Positions 53,415 through 62,800 of a stretch of DNA of 64,000 nt are shown in pieces; position 1 is the stretch's first letter; each line of letters opens with the position of its first letter. This DNA is from JBAXAM01 sp964565935. GTDB taxonomy: Bacteria > Pseudomonadota > Gammaproteobacteria > UBA9339. A program made the translations under genes and the position numbers. The stretch is from the NCBI GenBank assembly GCA_964565935.1, contig CAZMGW010000002.1, forward strand, positions 1 to 64,000. The letters are read 5' to 3'. The notes beneath the pieces are model-generated. The model made no database searches and was not told where the DNA came from. It saw only the letters and a program-made list of their open reading frames with translations.

Positions 53415-53897
53415 CTAATCGCGAAAGTTGTCAAATTGTAGCGGAATACCAAGCTGTTCTTCTCGCAAAATAGAAATTACAGCTTGCAAGTCATCGCGTT
53501 TTTTAGCGGTAACACGCACATGATCTCCCATGACGCTCGATTGCGCTTTTAACTGCGAGTCTTTAATGATTTTATTAATTTTTTTCCCCATTTCATGATC
53601 GATCCCATGTTTGATTGTTATTTCTTGTTTTGCTTCGTGGAGGCTTTCGTGAATCTCTTCATGTTTCAAACAATTTAAATCGATCCCGCGCTTAACTAGT
53701 TTTGGTTCGAGAATTTGTTGCATTTGTTGGAGTTGAAATTTGTTTGGAGCAATTAGTGTGACAACATTTTCTTTGAGTTCAAAATGCGCATTGGTGTCTT
53801 TAAAGTCAAAACGGTTTTTAACTTCGCGATTAGCTTGGTCGATCGCATTAGTTGCTTCATGTAGATCAATCTTAGAAACGATATCAAAGGTCGGCAT
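53415..53897 (-). CDS. YajQ family nucleotide-binding protein
   Basis: Cytosolic protein of the YajQ/DUF520 family, 160 residues. MPTFDIVSKIDLHEATNAID at the start and RFDFKDTNAHFEL are typical, as is DHVRVTAKKRDDLQAVI near the end. Members in Xanthomonas and Pseudomonas bind cyclic di-GMP and affect virulence gene expression; whether this one does is unknown. Confidence 0.93.
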   Translation of the reverse strand: MPTFDIVSKIDLHEATNAIDQANREVKNRFDFKDTNAHFELKENVVTLIAPNKFQLQQMQQILEPKLVKRGIDLNCLKHEEIHESLHEAKQEITIKHGIDHEMGKKINKIIKDSQLKAQSSVMGDHVRVTAKKRDDLQAVISILREEQLGIPLQFDNFRD

Positions 53898-53990
53898 ACT
53901 TTTTTACTCCATACGGTTAATATAGCAGGTATTATAGCGTGAAAGCTGTTCCGGTTAAAGCCCAATGCGCATCCACAAATACATTAACCG

Positions 53991-54120
53991 CGCAGCTATG
54001 TTGCACCACTCGATGATATTGTTTTAGGGACGCCGTGAATGCACCTCCATGTGGGCCCGCATTCGACACCCATGTCTCATAGCGCCCTAAAACAACATCA
54101 TCTCGGATGCACATGCTGCG
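53991..54120. repeat. interspersed palindromic repeat, copy C
   Basis: This 130-base element lies between yajQ and sufT. The arms GATGATATTGTTTTAGGG (54012-54029) and 54085-54102 match at 17 of 18 positions, and an outer CGCAGC/GCTGCG pair closes it. Inside are GAATGC/GCATTC and GACA-CCCA-TGTC hairpins. The core is shared with copies A and B. Confidence 0.85.
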
Positions 54121-54153
54121 CTGCTTCATCGTCAAATTTAAAATTGTACTATA

Positions 54154-54693
54154 TTATAACATCCCCAGTTCTAACTTTGCCTGTTCCGACATCATTGAAC
54201 GGTCCCAGGGGGGATCAAAAACTATTTCAACTTCAACTGTTTTTACTTCGGGCAAACTTAAAACCTTTTGTTTAGCATCCGCGGCAATAATTGGTCCCAT
54301 GCCACAACCAGGGGCAGTGAGTGTCATATGGATGGTGACATTCGACTTATTATCGGTATCAGGCATAATATTAATATCATAGACTAACCCAAGATCCACG
54401 ATATTAACTGGGATTTCCGGGTCATAGCAGGTGCGTAATATGGCCCAAATCTTGTTTTCTAATTCGATATCTTCATTTTCTGCTAATGTAAAAATTAAAT
54501 TTGCCTTGCCTAGCGCATCCGCATTTTTGTTGTCAATACGGTACATTGCACCAGGGGTGGTTACGGTATAGGTCCCACCAAAAGATTGGGCTATTGTAAC
54601 TTCAGTGTCTTTAGGCAGAGTAACTGGGGTTCCAAATGGAACTAAAATTACATCAACGTCACGTCTTAATTTTACGGTTTCTTGTTGCGTCAT
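54154..54693 (-). CDS. sufT: SufT-like iron-sulfur maturation factor
   Basis: The 179-residue protein joins an N-terminal region typical of SufT with a C-terminal MIP18/DUF59 domain. The domain shows CYDPEIPVNIVDLGLVYDI and the conserved Cys in TLTAPGCGMGP. SufT helps mature Fe-S proteins under high demand. It lies two bases after sufU and ends the suf operon. Confidence 0.9.
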   Translation of the reverse strand: MTQQETVKLRRDVDVILVPFGTPVTLPKDTEVTIAQSFGGTYTVTTPGAMYRIDNKNADALGKANLIFTLAENEDIELENKIWAILRTCYDPEIPVNIVDLGLVYDINIMPDTDNKSNVTIHMTLTAPGCGMGPIIAADAKQKVLSLPEVKTVEVEIVFDPPWDRSMMSEQAKLELGML

Positions 54694-54695
54694 GG

Positions 54696-55148
54696 TTATT
54701 CGGTGGAAATTATATTTTGATCTTTAGCCAAAGCTGCTTTTAGTGTATGCCAGGCGAGTGTTGCGCATTTAATGCGCATTGGAAATTCAGATACACCAGC
54801 TAGCACCGCAAGCTTACCTAGTTTTTCAGGTTTTTCAGCTTTACCAGTAGTGACGAGTTTTTGAAATTCGTCGAACAGTTCTAATATTTCTGCAACAGTT
54901 TTACCCTTGACTGCGTCGGTCATCAATGAAGCAGACGCGGTTGAGATCGCACATCCTGATCCTTGAAAAGATATGTTGGTTATGCGGCCATCTTTTTTCT
55001 CGACATAAAGTGCGAGTTTATCACCACAAAGAGGGTTGAAGCCTTCTTTGCTGCAGCTTGGGTGTTCAAGCGTGCAGAAATTATGCGGATGTTGGCTATG
55101 GTCAATAATGACTTGTTGATATAAGTCGCTTAAGTTTGGTGTATCCAT
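54696..55148 (-). CDS. sufU: SufU-like Fe-S scaffold/sulfurtransferase
   Basis: A 150-residue NifU_N/IscU-fold protein. Three conserved cysteines appear as NPLCGDKLAL (about 40-50), GSGCAISTASASLM and MRIKCATLAW. The CGD motif and its SufS neighbour fit SufU, a zinc-dependent sulfurtransfer partner best known from Gram-positive bacteria, in place of SufE. It lies between sufS and sufT with gaps of only a few bases. Confidence 0.92.
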   Translation of the reverse strand: MDTPNLSDLYQQVIIDHSQHPHNFCTLEHPSCSKEGFNPLCGDKLALYVEKKDGRITNISFQGSGCAISTASASLMTDAVKGKTVAEILELFDEFQKLVTTGKAEKPEKLGKLAVLAGVSEFPMRIKCATLAWHTLKAALAKDQNIISTE

Positions 55149-55155
55149 TTAATTC

Positions 55156-56370
55156 TCAACGAGCAAAAATTTTCTTAACTTTATTAATAGCAGTAACAAA
55201 TATATCAATTTCTTCTTCAGTATTATATAGCCCAAATGAAACTCGTGTTGTGGCTGGTACCCCATAAAAATCCATTAGCGGCATGGTGCAGTGATGGCCG
55301 GCACGAACTGCAACGCCTTCAGTATCAAGAATTGTTGCAACATCGTGAGGGTGAATCTTATCTAAAACAAAAGAGACTACGCCGACTTTATCTAATGCAT
55401 TACCAATTATTTTCAATCCATTGATTTCAAGCGATATTTTATTGAGATATTTTAGCAAGTCATGTTCATGTTTAGATATTTCATCCATTCCAATTGAATT
55501 TAAAAAATCTATTGCCACAGCCAAACCGACCGCGCCAGCGATATTTTGTGTTCCTGCCTCGAATTTTTGCGGCAAGTCAGCATACTCGGTTTTAGCAAAA
55601 GTCACTTTACTAATCATATCACCGCCGCCTTGATAGGGGGGCATAGAATCAAGGAGATTTTCTTTGCCGTACAAAACCCCAATGCCAGTCGGCCCGTACA
55701 TTTTATGGGCAGAAAAGGCATAAAAATCGCAATCCAAATTTTGGACATCAACTTGCATATGCGACACCGCTTGGGCGCCATCGATTAGAACAGGAATGTT
55801 GTGCGCATGGGCAATAGCGATAATTTTTTTAATTGGATTAATCGTGCCAAGGGTGTTCGAAACATGTGTAATGGCAACGATTTTAGTACGTTTATTTAAA
55901 AGCTTTTCGTAGTGATCTAGATCCAGTTCACCATTTTCATGAATTTTCACAACCTGCAACTTCGCACCAGTTTGCTCGCAAATTAATTGCCACGGCACAA
56001 TATTGGAGTGATGTTCCATGGTGCTAATAACGATTTCATCTCCTGCATGAAAATTTTTACGGCCATAACTTTGCGCCACCAAGTTTATTGCTTCAGTGGT
56101 ACCGCGGACAAAGATAATTTCAGAAACTTTTTTGGCGTTAATAAAACTGCGAGTTTTTTCGCGAGCCTGATCATAGCTTTCAGTGGCTCGTTGGGCTAGC
56201 GTGTGTACGCTGCGGTGTATATTTGCATTGTCATGAAAATAAAAACGATCCATAGCCTCAATAACGCAAAGGGGTTTTTGAGTGGTGGCAGCGTTATCAA
56301 AATAAATTAACGGTTTGCCATTTATTTGTTCTTGCAAAATCGGAAATTGTTTGCGCAATTCAGTGTTCAT
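55156..56370 (-). CDS. sufS: cysteine desulfurase SufS
   Basis: PLP enzyme that takes sulfur from cysteine for Fe-S cluster assembly. The 404 residues include FDNAATTQKP near the start, the PLP lysine in FSAHKMYGPTG, and the active-site Cys in RAGHHCTMPL near residue 363. It overlaps sufD by 11 bases and precedes sufU by seven bases. Confidence 0.97.
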   Translation of the reverse strand: MNTELRKQFPILQEQINGKPLIYFDNAATTQKPLCVIEAMDRFYFHDNANIHRSVHTLAQRATESYDQAREKTRSFINAKKVSEIIFVRGTTEAINLVAQSYGRKNFHAGDEIVISTMEHHSNIVPWQLICEQTGAKLQVVKIHENGELDLDHYEKLLNKRTKIVAITHVSNTLGTINPIKKIIAIAHAHNIPVLIDGAQAVSHMQVDVQNLDCDFYAFSAHKMYGPTGIGVLYGKENLLDSMPPYQGGGDMISKVTFAKTEYADLPQKFEAGTQNIAGAVGLAVAIDFLNSIGMDEISKHEHDLLKYLNKISLEINGLKIIGNALDKVGVVSFVLDKIHPHDVATILDTEGVAVRAGHHCTMPLMDFYGVPATTRVSFGLYNTEEEIDIFVTAINKVKKIFAR

Positions 56371-57307
56371 AAGCGATATCTAAATTAATTTTTGGTCTAA
56401 AAGGTTCAATAAACTGATCAATAATCTCTTGAGCAAAAGCATTGGTTAATAATTTAGTTGCTATATTTTCTGCTAATCCCCGTGAACGTAAGTAAAATAT
56501 AGCCTCTTGGTCAAGTTGGCCAACTGTTGCGCCATGAGTACAAATAACATCATCAGTGTAAATTTCTAGTTCTGGCGCGGTATTCATGATTGCTGTTTCT
56601 GAAAGCAATAAGTTTTTATTGGTTACATGGGTTTCGGTTTTAATAGCACCGGGGTGAGCAACCACTAAACAGCGGAAATTGCCAATAGCTTCATCATTAA
56701 TAAGCCCCTTGAACAAAACATTACTCGTACAATTTGGTGCAAGATGCTCGATGTGGGTTTGGTAGCTTAAAGTTTGAGTGTCGTGTAATGCAATAATCCC
56801 AATCGCGCTGTAACTAGCATTTTCTTCGACAAGTTCAACATGCAGAGTATCGCGAGCAATTTTCGCACCCTTACCAATAAAACCACTGATGACTTTACTG
56901 TTTTTCTCTAGTTTTATATTGGTTTGTGCATTGTGAGTGGCGAAGCTGTTCTCGGCTTGCAATTTATAATAAGTGATTTCACTGCTGTTTTTTGCAGTGA
57001 TGTTGAACGTGGCATTGCTCGAATAGGGACTGGCTTTTAGGCTCACATGTTCTTCGATAAGAACAAAACTGCTATTTGGAGCGGCGACAATATTGATCTT
57101 CTGATTGCAGTTTTGCGAAGTTATAAATAACAAATGAATCGGCTTTTCTATTTTGGCATTCGCTGGAATATTCAAAGTCTGTTGGTCAAAAACGAACCCA
57201 TCACATTTATCAGATAACTCTGACTTGTGAACCCCGTCCAATATCACGCAAACGCAGCTATTGGGCACTTTAAGTTTGCTAATGTAATTTTTGTCTATGT
57301 TTGGCAT
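56360..57307 (-). CDS. sufD: Fe-S cluster assembly protein SufD
   Basis: Partner of SufB and SufC in the SufBCD scaffold. The C-terminal core is conserved (DDVICTHGATVGQLDQEAIFYLRSRG region, here with LDQEAIFYLRSRGL), but the 315 residues are about 100 fewer than E. coli SufD, mainly by loss of the N-terminal helical part. It is the first gene of a sufDSUT operon. The upstream sufB and sufC are absent: the next gene is the divergent pncC after 68 bases. Confidence 0.88.
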   Translation of the reverse strand: MPNIDKNYISKLKVPNSCVCVILDGVHKSELSDKCDGFVFDQQTLNIPANAKIEKPIHLLFITSQNCNQKINIVAAPNSSFVLIEEHVSLKASPYSSNATFNITAKNSSEITYYKLQAENSFATHNAQTNIKLEKNSKVISGFIGKGAKIARDTLHVELVEENASYSAIGIIALHDTQTLSYQTHIEHLAPNCTSNVLFKGLINDEAIGNFRCLVVAHPGAIKTETHVTNKNLLLSETAIMNTAPELEIYTDDVICTHGATVGQLDQEAIFYLRSRGLAENIATKLLTNAFAQEIIDQFIEPFRPKINLDIAYEH

Positions 57308-57375
57308 TGAGGTGATTATAACGAAGTTATACCAAATGTGGAAATTGTAAAGAACGGGGTAGAGGGGTAGTATAC

Positions 57376-57855
57376 GTGCTTATGGACACTGAACTCTACG
57401 ATCTTGCGAAAAAAATTGGTTCAATTCTGAAGGAAAAAAAGCAATTTATTGCCACTGCCGAATCTTGCACTGGCGGATTGCTTGCGAAAACATTGACCGA
57501 TGTTCCTGGAAGTTCGGCATATTTTGACCGCGGTTTTATTACCTACAGCAATGCTGCAAAACAAGAAGATTTGGGAGTAAAACTCAAAACTCTAGAGGAG
57601 TTTGGCGCGGTTAGCGAAGAGACTGCCAAAGAGATGGCGGAAGGTGCGCTGAAAAATAACCATACTCAGATTGGCGTCGCTATTACCGGCATAGCTGGTC
57701 CTGATGGTGGTACTAAAGATAAACCCGTGGGAAGCGTTTGTGTTGCTTGGGCGCATGCGGGATTACCGACAAAAACCGCTAAAGTACATTTTGATGGCGA
57801 TCGTGCTTCTATACGAACACAAGCGGTTAAATGGGCGCTGGAAGGATTAATGTGA
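57376..57855 (+). CDS. pncC: nicotinamide-nucleotide amidohydrolase (CinA C-terminal domain)
   Basis: Converts NMN to NaMN in pyridine nucleotide recycling. The 159 residues are the CinA C-terminal family domain: ATAESCTGGLLAKTLTDVPG near residue 30, FITYSNAAK, and GIAGPDGGTKDKPVG. The start is GTG at 57376, eight bases after AGGGG; ATG at 57382 is an alternative. The stop overlaps the next gene's GTG start (GTGA). Confidence 0.93.
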   Translation: MLMDTELYDLAKKIGSILKEKKQFIATAESCTGGLLAKTLTDVPGSSAYFDRGFITYSNAAKQEDLGVKLKTLEEFGAVSEETAKEMAEGALKNNHTQIGVAITGIAGPDGGTKDKPVGSVCVAWAHAGLPTKTAKVHFDGDRASIRTQAVKWALEGLM

Positions 57856-59129
57856 TCAAGAAAAAAACCGCCATAACGTTGATGCTAATTTTGCTCTCCA
57901 TAAGTGCTTTCGGTCAGGCATGTCGACAAATAGCCGATCAGCAGCTTTGCGATGAAATAGGGCAGATGCTGATAGTTGGTTTTGGGGGGGGGAAGCAAGA
58001 CGATAATGGCAAGATTTTGTGGAATGATAAAGACAGTGCACGTTTTACTAAGAGCTCAATAATCGCAAAGCATATCGCCAATAATCACATTGGTGGCGTT
58101 ATTTTGTATCATATTCCGATACGTGACGTAAAAACCGGTACATTTATTCGTGATCGTAATATCCAAAATCCCGCACAAGTAACCAAGTTAAATCAAGACT
58201 TGCAAAACTATAATAATCAAATACGGAAATCTCGAGGCTTAGAGCCACTGCCTTTGTTTATAAGTGTTGATCAAGAAGGAGGGCGCATCGATCGCCTGCC
58301 GACTGCTCAAGGGTTTTCGGTTGTGACTTTATTACCGCAGGCGTTTGGCTTGAAAGAGGAGCTGGCTGGTAAGAAAGAAACCGCATTAAAAGAAGCTTAC
58401 ACCTATGCCAAAAACTTAGCTCAAGAGCTTTCCGCTACGCACTTTAACCTAAATTTTGCTCCAGTAGTTGATGTAAATATCAATCCAACCAATCCTATCA
58501 TTGGAGGGTTAGGGCGGAGTTTTTCATCTAATCCAAAAATAGTAGTTGATCAAGCTGAACAATTTATCAGGGCCTTCGGTGAGCGTGGAATTATTCCAAC
58601 ATTAAAGCATTTTCCTGGACATGGCAGTTCATCGAGCGATACTCATGTTGGCTTGGTTGATGTGACAAGAACTTATCAAAAAGAAAAAGAGTTGCACCCC
58701 TATAAGAAACTAATTGAAGGCGGTTATGACGGCATGGTAATGACGACTCATGTCATTAATGGTCAAATTGACCAAACTCAATGTAAAGCCGGATCAAAAG
58801 ATGATCCCACCACCTGGTGCCCCGGAACGATGTCGGAGAAAGCTTTAGCTGGGCTATTACGTGGTGAAATGGGTTTTAAGGGTATTATTGTTTCTGATGA
58901 TATGACGATGGGCGCAATTGCGAACGAATATCCTTTAAGTGAATCACTAAAAAAGGCAATCAATGCAGGTGTTGATATATTTATAGTTGCCAATATACAT
59001 GCAGATCAAACCGAAGAGGTAATCAACACCATCGCGCAATTGGTCAAAAACGGTGATGTCAAACGAGAAAAAATCGACGAAATTTACGCTAGAATACTTA
59101 ACTTCAAGAAAAAACATCTGCTGCGTTAA
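57852..59129 (+). CDS. exported NagZ-like GH3 beta-N-acetylhexosaminidase
   Basis: Glycoside hydrolase family 3 enzyme that should remove N-acetylglucosamine from peptidoglycan fragments. SVDQEGGRIDRLP, the KHFPGHGSSSSDTH acid/base loop and the nucleophile in IVSDDMTMGAI are all present. The start GTG at 57852 has GGAAGGA five bases upstream and gives a signal peptide (MIKKKTAITLMLILLSISAF). Classical gammaproteobacterial NagZ is cytoplasmic and about 340 residues; this one is about 425 and exported, so it probably acts in the periplasm or outside. An upstream ATG (57831) would place an odd peptide before the signal. Confidence 0.85.
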   Translation: MIKKKTAITLMLILLSISAFGQACRQIADQQLCDEIGQMLIVGFGGGKQDDNGKILWNDKDSARFTKSSIIAKHIANNHIGGVILYHIPIRDVKTGTFIRDRNIQNPAQVTKLNQDLQNYNNQIRKSRGLEPLPLFISVDQEGGRIDRLPTAQGFSVVTLLPQAFGLKEELAGKKETALKEAYTYAKNLAQELSATHFNLNFAPVVDVNINPTNPIIGGLGRSFSSNPKIVVDQAEQFIRAFGERGIIPTLKHFPGHGSSSSDTHVGLVDVTRTYQKEKELHPYKKLIEGGYDGMVMTTHVINGQIDQTQCKAGSKDDPTTWCPGTMSEKALAGLLRGEMGFKGIIVSDDMTMGAIANEYPLSESLKKAINAGVDIFIVANIHADQTEEVINTIAQLVKNGDVKREKIDEIYARILNFKKKHLLR

Positions 59130-59770
59130 ACTAGTTGTCCCAATTTCAATGCCTTTGCTATTTTAGCCACGTGCTTGCCCTGAAATTCAGCAATTTTTAA
59201 TTCATTGGCACTTGGTTGTCTCGAGCCATCATGGTCGGCAATTGTCGTCGCGCCATACGGAGTGCCACCGGATATTTCTTGCATATTTACAAGCTCAGGT
59301 GCCGAATAAGGCACACCGACAATTACCATTCCGTGGTGCAATAGCGTCAAATGAAAGCTAGTTAAAGTAGTTTCTTGACCGCCGTGTTGCGAGGCAGTGC
59401 TCGTGAAAACGCTCCCAACCTTACCGATTAAATTTCCTTTAAGCCAAATACCGCCAGTTTGATCCAAAAAATTTCGCATTTGGGCGCACATGTTGCCAAA
59501 GCGTGTTGGTGTGCCAAATATAACCGCATCGGCATCAAGCAGATCCGAAACTGCTGCTATCGAAATATGCTCAAACTTCTTTTGTGCTTCTTTGGCACCG
59601 CTTTGTTCAAGGACTTTTTCTGGAACTAGTTCGGGTACTCTAAAAGTCGAAACTTGCACATCTGGAATCGTACTTGCTCCCTTGGCTATGGCTTCAGCGA
59701 GCTTAAAAACGTGCCCATACATGCTGTAAAAAATAATTTTAATATTCGTTATATTTTTTTTGTTTTCCAT
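59126..59770 (-). CDS. wrbA: WrbA-type NAD(P)H:quinone oxidoreductase
   Basis: Flavodoxin-fold FMN enzyme that reduces quinones by two electrons and limits oxidative stress. IIFYSMYGHVFKLAEAIAKG is the FMN phosphate-binding start, followed by FGTPTRFGNMCAQMRNFLD and STASQHGGQETT. The length of about 214 is slightly longer than E. coli WrbA (198). ATG 59770 is preferred because AGGAG lies seven bases upstream; ATG 59776 would be too close. It converges with the GH3 gene (four-base overlap of stops). Confidence 0.93.
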   Translation of the reverse strand: MENKKNITNIKIIFYSMYGHVFKLAEAIAKGASTIPDVQVSTFRVPELVPEKVLEQSGAKEAQKKFEHISIAAVSDLLDADAVIFGTPTRFGNMCAQMRNFLDQTGGIWLKGNLIGKVGSVFTSTASQHGGQETTLTSFHLTLLHHGMVIVGVPYSAPELVNMQEISGGTPYGATTIADHDGSRQPSANELKIAEFQGKHVAKIAKALKLGQLV

Positions 59771-59803
59771 GAGCATGCTCCTATTTTAAAAAACATAACC
59801 TTC

Positions 59804-59821
59804 CCCACGGGAACGTGGGGG
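59804..59821 (-). terminator. hairpin after nifJ
   Basis: CCCCAC-GGGAAC-GTGGGG lies between nifJ and wrbA. On the minus strand it is followed by a looser T-rich stretch (GGTTATGTTTTTT), so it may partly terminate nifJ or protect its mRNA end. Confidence 0.5.
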
Positions 59822-59828
59822 AGGGACA

Positions 59829-62800
59829 TTATTTACTAGCAGCCATATCGGTGTACGCTTTCCAGCGACGAGTGACGTCTTCCTGCAATTTTTTCAATAA
59901 CTCCTCTGCGCGGGCAGGGGCTTGAGATACTAAAACCTTAAAGCGTGCCTCATTATAAATATAATCCTGCACGGGAACTGTCGGCTCTTTCGAATCTAAT
60001 TGCAATGGATTTAGGTTTTGCTTAGCACGATCTGGATGGTAGCGATACAGTGGCCAGAAACCGCTGTTAACCGCCAGCTTTTGTTGTTCAACCCCATTGC
60101 GCAAGTTGTAGCCATGGGCAATACAATGGCTATAAGCAATGACCAACGAAGGACCAGGGTAGCTCTCAGCTTCGATAATAGCGCGAACTGCTTGGGTTGG
60201 ATTTGCTCCGATCGCTATTTGCGCTACATAGACACTGCCATAAGTCATGGCCATCATACCCAAATCTTTACGTGCCAGTGATTTACCAGCAGCAGCAAAT
60301 TTAGCTATGGCACCGCGCGGCGTTGACTTTGAGGCTTGACCGCCAGTGTTGGAATACACTTCTGTGTCTAAAACTAAAATATTAACGTTGCGATCGCTAG
60401 CAAGCACATGATCTAACCCACCATAACCGATGTCATATGCCCAGCCGTCTCCACCCATTAACCAAATGCTCTTTTTAATTAAATGTTCTAATAATATTTG
60501 CAAATGTTTAATACGAGGATCTTTGATTTGCGATAGTTTTTCTTTTACCTCAGCAATGCGTTGACGTTGAACAAAAACACTTTTCTCATCGCTTTCTTTT
60601 GCGCCTTGTATAACTGCATCTACCAATTCAGGACCAATTTGTGTCGCGAATGTTTTAAGCAGCTCTGTTGCCAACTCTTGTTGTTTATCTTCAGATAATC
60701 TAAAACCATAGCCAAATTCAGCATTATCTTCAAATAATGAATTTGACCACGCTGGCCCACGACCGGCACTATCACAGGTCCATGGGGTTGTTGGCAGGTT
60801 ACCACCGTAAATTGAAGAGCAACCAGTAGCATTGGCAACCAACATTCGATCACCAAATAATTGGCTAACTAATTTTATATACGGGGTTTCACCACAACCA
60901 GCACAGGCTCCGGAAAATTCAAAATATGGTTGAAAAAATTGGATTCCTCTTACATTAGCGCCATCGATTTCACGACGATCGTTATGCGGAATGGTTTCAA
61001 AAAACTCGATATTTTTACGCTCGTCTTCTAGACGTGGTGCTTTAGGCGTGATCATAATGGCTTTAATATTGCGATCCGTTTTGTTAACTGCTGGACACAC
61101 CTCATGACACAGACCACAACCAGTACAATCTTCGACATAAATCTGCAACCTGAATTGATCGTTTTGGAACTCTTTAGCGTAACATTTGGCGGTTTTAAAA
61201 GATGCTGGGGCATTGGCTAATTTTTCAGAAGGGCAGTGCTTGGTTCGAATCACTCCGTGCGGACAGATGAGACTGCATTGTCCACATTGAACGCACATAT
61301 CAGGATTCCACTCCGAGACTAAAGCCGATACGTTGCGTTTTTCCCATTTGGTTGTGCCAGAAGGGTAGGTCCCATCAGCTGGCAACGCACTTACAGGCAA
61401 ACTGTCACCTTGATCCGCCATAAGCACAGAGGTAACTTTTTGCACAAATTCTGGAGCTTTAGGGCTAACAATTGGGGACAACTCATGCGCTTTTGGTGAA
61501 ACTTTATCAGGAACCTTTACCTCAAATAAATTAGCCAATGTTTGATCAACTGCCGCAAAATTTTGTTTGATTACTTCTTCACCTTTGCGCTTATAAGTTT
61601 TAGTAATAGCCTCTTTAATTTTGGTAATTGCGTCTTCTCGGGGTAAAACACCGGAAATCGCAAAGTAACAGGTTTGCATAATGGTATTAGTTCTGCTACC
61701 CATACCAGTTGCTGCGGCAACTTTATCGGCATCAATAACATAAAATTTTAATTTTTTAGCAATCATTTTTTCGGCAACGATACGGGGCAGGTGATCCCAT
61801 ATTTCATCTGCACCAAATGGACTATTCAACAAGAAGGTGCCGCCGGTAACTGCATTATCCAAAAATGTATTTGAATTAATAAAACTAAACTGATGGCAGC
61901 CAATAAAATCAGCGGCAGTAATCAAATAAGGCGCGCTTATTGGTTCCGGAGAGAAGCGTAGGTGCGATATCGTTTTTGAACCTGCTTTTTTTGAATCATA
62001 AACAAAATAACCTTGCACATATAAGTTGGTTTCTTCACCTATAATTTTTATGGTGTTTTTATTAGCGCCAACTGTACCGTCAGAACCCAAACCATAAAAA
62101 ACTGCGCTTTTTTGCTTGGCATCAATAACGGCAAAATTGGCGTCATATACTAGGCTATTGTTGGTCACGTCATCATTTATACCAACGGTGAAGTGGTTTT
62201 TAGGGTTGGCATTCTTTAGCTCATCAAATACGGCCTTGGCCATGGTTGGCGTAAATTCTTTTGAAGACAAACCATAACGCCCGCCAATGATTTTGGGATA
62301 GCCATTTTTAAAAGGTAATTTACCAAGATTAAAGGTTTCGCTCACTGCTGTTAATACATCTTGGTATAAAGGTTCTCCAGCGGAGCCGGCTTCTTTGGTG
62401 CGATCTAAAACCGCAATTGCTTTAACACTAGAGGGTAGAGCTTGAATAAAATGAGTAACTGAAAATGGTCTATATAAATAAATTTGTACCACTCCAATTT
62501 TTTCACCCTGAGCGATCAAATAATTAACTGTGCTAATAACTGTTTTTGCGCCTGAGCCAATAATTACTACTACTCTTTCAGCTGCAGGGTCGCCGTAATA
62601 TTGCATCAAGTGGTATTGTCTGCCAAGAAGATTTGCAAACTTATCCATATGTTTTTCTACAATAGATGGAACTTTTGCATAAAACTGATTTCCTGCCTCA
62701 CGCCCTTGAAAGTAAACATCTGGATTTTGCGATGTGCCACGCACGCATGGTTGATCAGGATTTAAAGCTCGTCCGCGATGAGCAAGCACCAGATCTTCGT

